Shown here: positions 55,319-57,238 of the stretch, piece by piece
Numbering within the stretch: the first letter of the stretch is position 1
Layout of the letters: every line of letters starts with the position of its first letter
Assembly (NCBI GenBank): GCA_030052745.1
Contig: JANBVO010000083.1
Location: 1-57,238 of the forward strand
Length of the DNA stretch: 57,238 bases
Reading direction: 5' to 3'
DNA from: Pleurostoma richardsiae
Lineage: Eukaryota > Ascomycota > Sordariomycetes > Calosphaeriales > Pleurostomataceae
Made by a program: the position numbers and the translations under genes
The notes under the pieces: generated by a model
What the model saw: the letters and a program-made list of their open reading frames with translations, nothing else
The model's database searches: none
What the model was told of the DNA's origin: nothing

Positions 55319-56946
55319 ATGCCGCCTCGAGCCTCCCTCACCTCGTCATTTTCCATGACCGACGCCAACAATGAGGTCGTCTGCCCCCTGCGCAATCAAG
55401 ATGGATCAAGCTGCCGCAAACGCTGCATCGGCGTGAGTCTGTTTCTAGTCAATCTTTGCGCAGCGCTGTTTCTTATGTCTTCCCTCATGGCCATGCTGGC
55501 CAATCCTGCTCTCAGCTGCATTTATCCCTTCAGTCAATCCAGGCTATCAATCGTGCCGCCGAAGGCTCGCTGACAGGCGCGCTGCGCTGCAGGAGAAAAG
55601 ATATCGCTCTATGCAGGAACATATTCGAAGGGCACATCCAGAACACTACATATCCAAGCTTCCGGCCACAGAGGAGAGCTTCCTTCTCATGATCAATACC
55701 CCGCCCAGCGAGCGACCGCAGCCGCAGCAGGATTCCGGTGTCAGCAACGGCCCGCGGACCGGTGGCCACCTCGACCATCTTAAAGGATACCCGCCCGACC
55801 GCAATGCCTTCTTTGGTGACGACTCCAGCGCTCCTGTCACACCCCGAAATTCCGATGAATACCATGGCGGGTCCCTCCTGCCAGCTGCCGCAGCACTTGC
55901 TCAACTCCACAACCACAAAATCGACCCTGACTGGGATTCTGAACCTGTATGAGCTCTATCGAAAAGTGTGGTCATCCGTTTCTAGCTATTAACTTGTTCC
56001 TGTGTCCTAGGATTGGCTTTCTGATACTGAGAAGGGGCGGGTCCCTCGGTCATCCGTTGGTCTACCCCCCCTACAGTTCAACGCAACCGACGTCACTAGC
56101 GAGCCGTTCCCTAGCCTCGGCCTGGGTAGGCGGCGAGACATCCTACCTTCTATTCTATCAAACTCGCCTCCAGGCCGGTCTTCCACGCTGCCCCCTTTGC
56201 AGCGCCCCCTAGGCCCCAACCGTCCTAGGAAACAGTCAGTCACTAAAAGGGGCAGAGAGGCGCACCACAAGAAACAGAAGTCGAGAGGGTCGGCTTCGGA
56301 GTGGGTTAAACGTGGAAAGATTGATATCGCAGGGGATCTGCTTCGACCTGGCGGGCATGAGCGCCCACGTCCATATTCGGCCGAGCCGTCTGCGCGGTCG
56401 CCCTGGGAGGATCTCATTGATGCGGCTGCATCTGCTACCGAAGACATCGATGAAGACAGAACGCCGGTAAGTCGTATATCTATGGCCCATGTTGCACCAA
56501 TGTACTCAGACGAATACTAGGTTCCTCAGTCTCCAATATCCGTCTACAGGGCATCCCTACCTCCATTCCCGCAGCATAACTTTCCTGCCCATAATTACCA
56601 GGCATCTCCCTTGCAGCAGGCTCTGACGCCACCTTCGTATGTTCACGAAGCTCCCGATCCGTTTCCATCGGTCGAGAGCGGGGACAGTGGAGAGAACTTC
56701 CATATGGGGTCTCGGGGCTTATCCGACTCGTCTCCGAGCTACACTTCGCAGAACACGCAGATCTACTGCGCCGCTTGTCAAGGGATCTCTCTTCTCAAAG
56801 ATTCATATGCATGTACAGAATGCATATGTGGTCTCTGCCAGGCTTGTGTCGACGTCCTAATGGCGGAGCAAGGCGCTCGCAGAAAGTGTCCCAGATGCGC
56901 AACCATAGGGGGCAGGTTTAAGCCATTTCAGCTTGACATTCGTTGA
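55319..56946 (+). CDS. Conserved fungal protein with N-terminal C2H2-like and C-terminal RING-like zinc sites
   Basis: Exons 55319-55432, 55593-55946, 56011-56466 and 56521-56946 give 449 aa. Introns of 160, 64 and 54 nt all have GTGAGT/GTATGA/GTAAGT donors and keep phase 0. Residues 20-60 read EVVCPLRNQDGSSCRKRCIG joined to EKRYRSMQEHIRRAHPEHY, a C...C...H-x4-H finger-like unit. The middle is disordered and basic (KRGREAHHKKQKSRG). The C-terminus has YCAACQGISLLKDSYACTEC, then CGLCQACVDVL and RKCPRC, eight or more Cys spaced like a RING or B-box. It could be a ubiquitin ligase or DNA-associated regulator; no named family is recalled with certainty. The start is the first ATG in frame after a CT-rich leader. 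Confidence 0.85.
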
Positions 56947-57238
56947 GCGGGGTCTCCTAGAGTCATGTCTGCCGCCTATATACGAAGGCGACATGGCTTG
57001 CTCACCTTGTTTTCTTTCGTTCCTTGACTGCGACTGTGGAGCTGCCGCTTGATTGCACGGTATTATATTCGGAAGCATTGGATCATCATCGGTAGGCGTA
57101 TGGAGGCTGAATATGTTAACTTGTGTCAGGTTTCGGCTCTTGCGCTTTGGGCCTTGACATATATCCTTCAGGCCCCACCACTACAACGGTTAGGAAGACG
57201 GCCAAGATTCCTTCTTTTTTTTTTTTTGGGGGGGGGGG
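56947..57238. other. 3' flank ending in a T13-G11 junction at the window edge
   Basis: No gene. The last 24 bases are thirteen T then at least eleven G running off the window, the third T(n)G(n) junction here. Confidence 0.7.

Noticed and set aside
1-57238. CRISPR arrays, rRNA genes, prokaryotic operons or ribosome-binding sites
   Set aside because: None seen. Introns, RIP and gene content are fungal, so bacterial signals are not expected.

Overview
The window reads as a chromosome segment of a filamentous ascomycete (Pezizomycotina, most likely Sordariomycetes). The evidence is short 50-90 nt introns with GTRNGT donors and CTNAC/CTAAC-like branch points, fungal-type genes on both strands, and a hyper-AT transposon island with the signature of repeat-induced point mutation (RIP). 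It has two compartments with a sharp border near 19.1 kb.

Compartment 1 (1-19.1 kb) is a retrotransposon graveyard. At the left edge a Ty1/copia-type Gag with a CCHC zinc knuckle runs off the window and is still open. Next come three copies of a 320-349 bp LTR-like repeat (two direct, one inverted); a 115-codon BED-finger-like ORF sits between the two direct copies. From about 2.95 kb the DNA is a minus-strand Ty3/gypsy element that RIP has almost emptied of CpA and TpG. Its 597 bp LTR (copy A) is split by a complete 10,540 bp gypsy element with 246 bp LTRs and a perfect GAACC target duplication. That younger element has gag, protease and RT on the minus strand, plus an extra long coiled-coil ORF after pol. 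A second 597 bp LTR (copy B) lies in tandem 6 bp after copy A.

Compartment 2 (19.1-57.2 kb) has normal base composition. Supported genes, left to right, are: a small hypothetical ORF at the border (-); an F-box-like protein (-); a conserved fungal protein of 246 aa (+); a Cys/Met-metabolism PLP enzyme (+); a NodB polysaccharide deacetylase with a membrane anchor (+); a Ser-rich protein (-); the WD40 ribosome-biogenesis factor PWP1 (-); the DEAH spliceosomal ATPase PRP16 (+); a five-exon acylphosphatase (-); the Hep_59 splicing/telomere protein TLS1 (+); a 905 aa orphan (-); a five-exon glycine-rich RRM protein with a polyQ tail (+); a ChaC gamma-glutamylcyclotransferase (-); a penta-EF-hand protein (+); and a C2H2/RING-like protein (+).

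There are no operons. The neighbourhood is nevertheless rich in RNA-processing genes: PWP1 and PRP16 share a 363 bp divergent promoter, and PRP16 and TLS1 (both spliceosomal) are separated only by the acylphosphatase. The deacetylase lies 321 bp downstream of the PLP enzyme. Long intergenic stretches carry palindromic CCTAGGTACC-type tracts and T(n)G(n) homopolymer junctions.

Intron boundaries were assigned by eye from donor, branch and acceptor signals plus reading-frame continuity. They are predictions.
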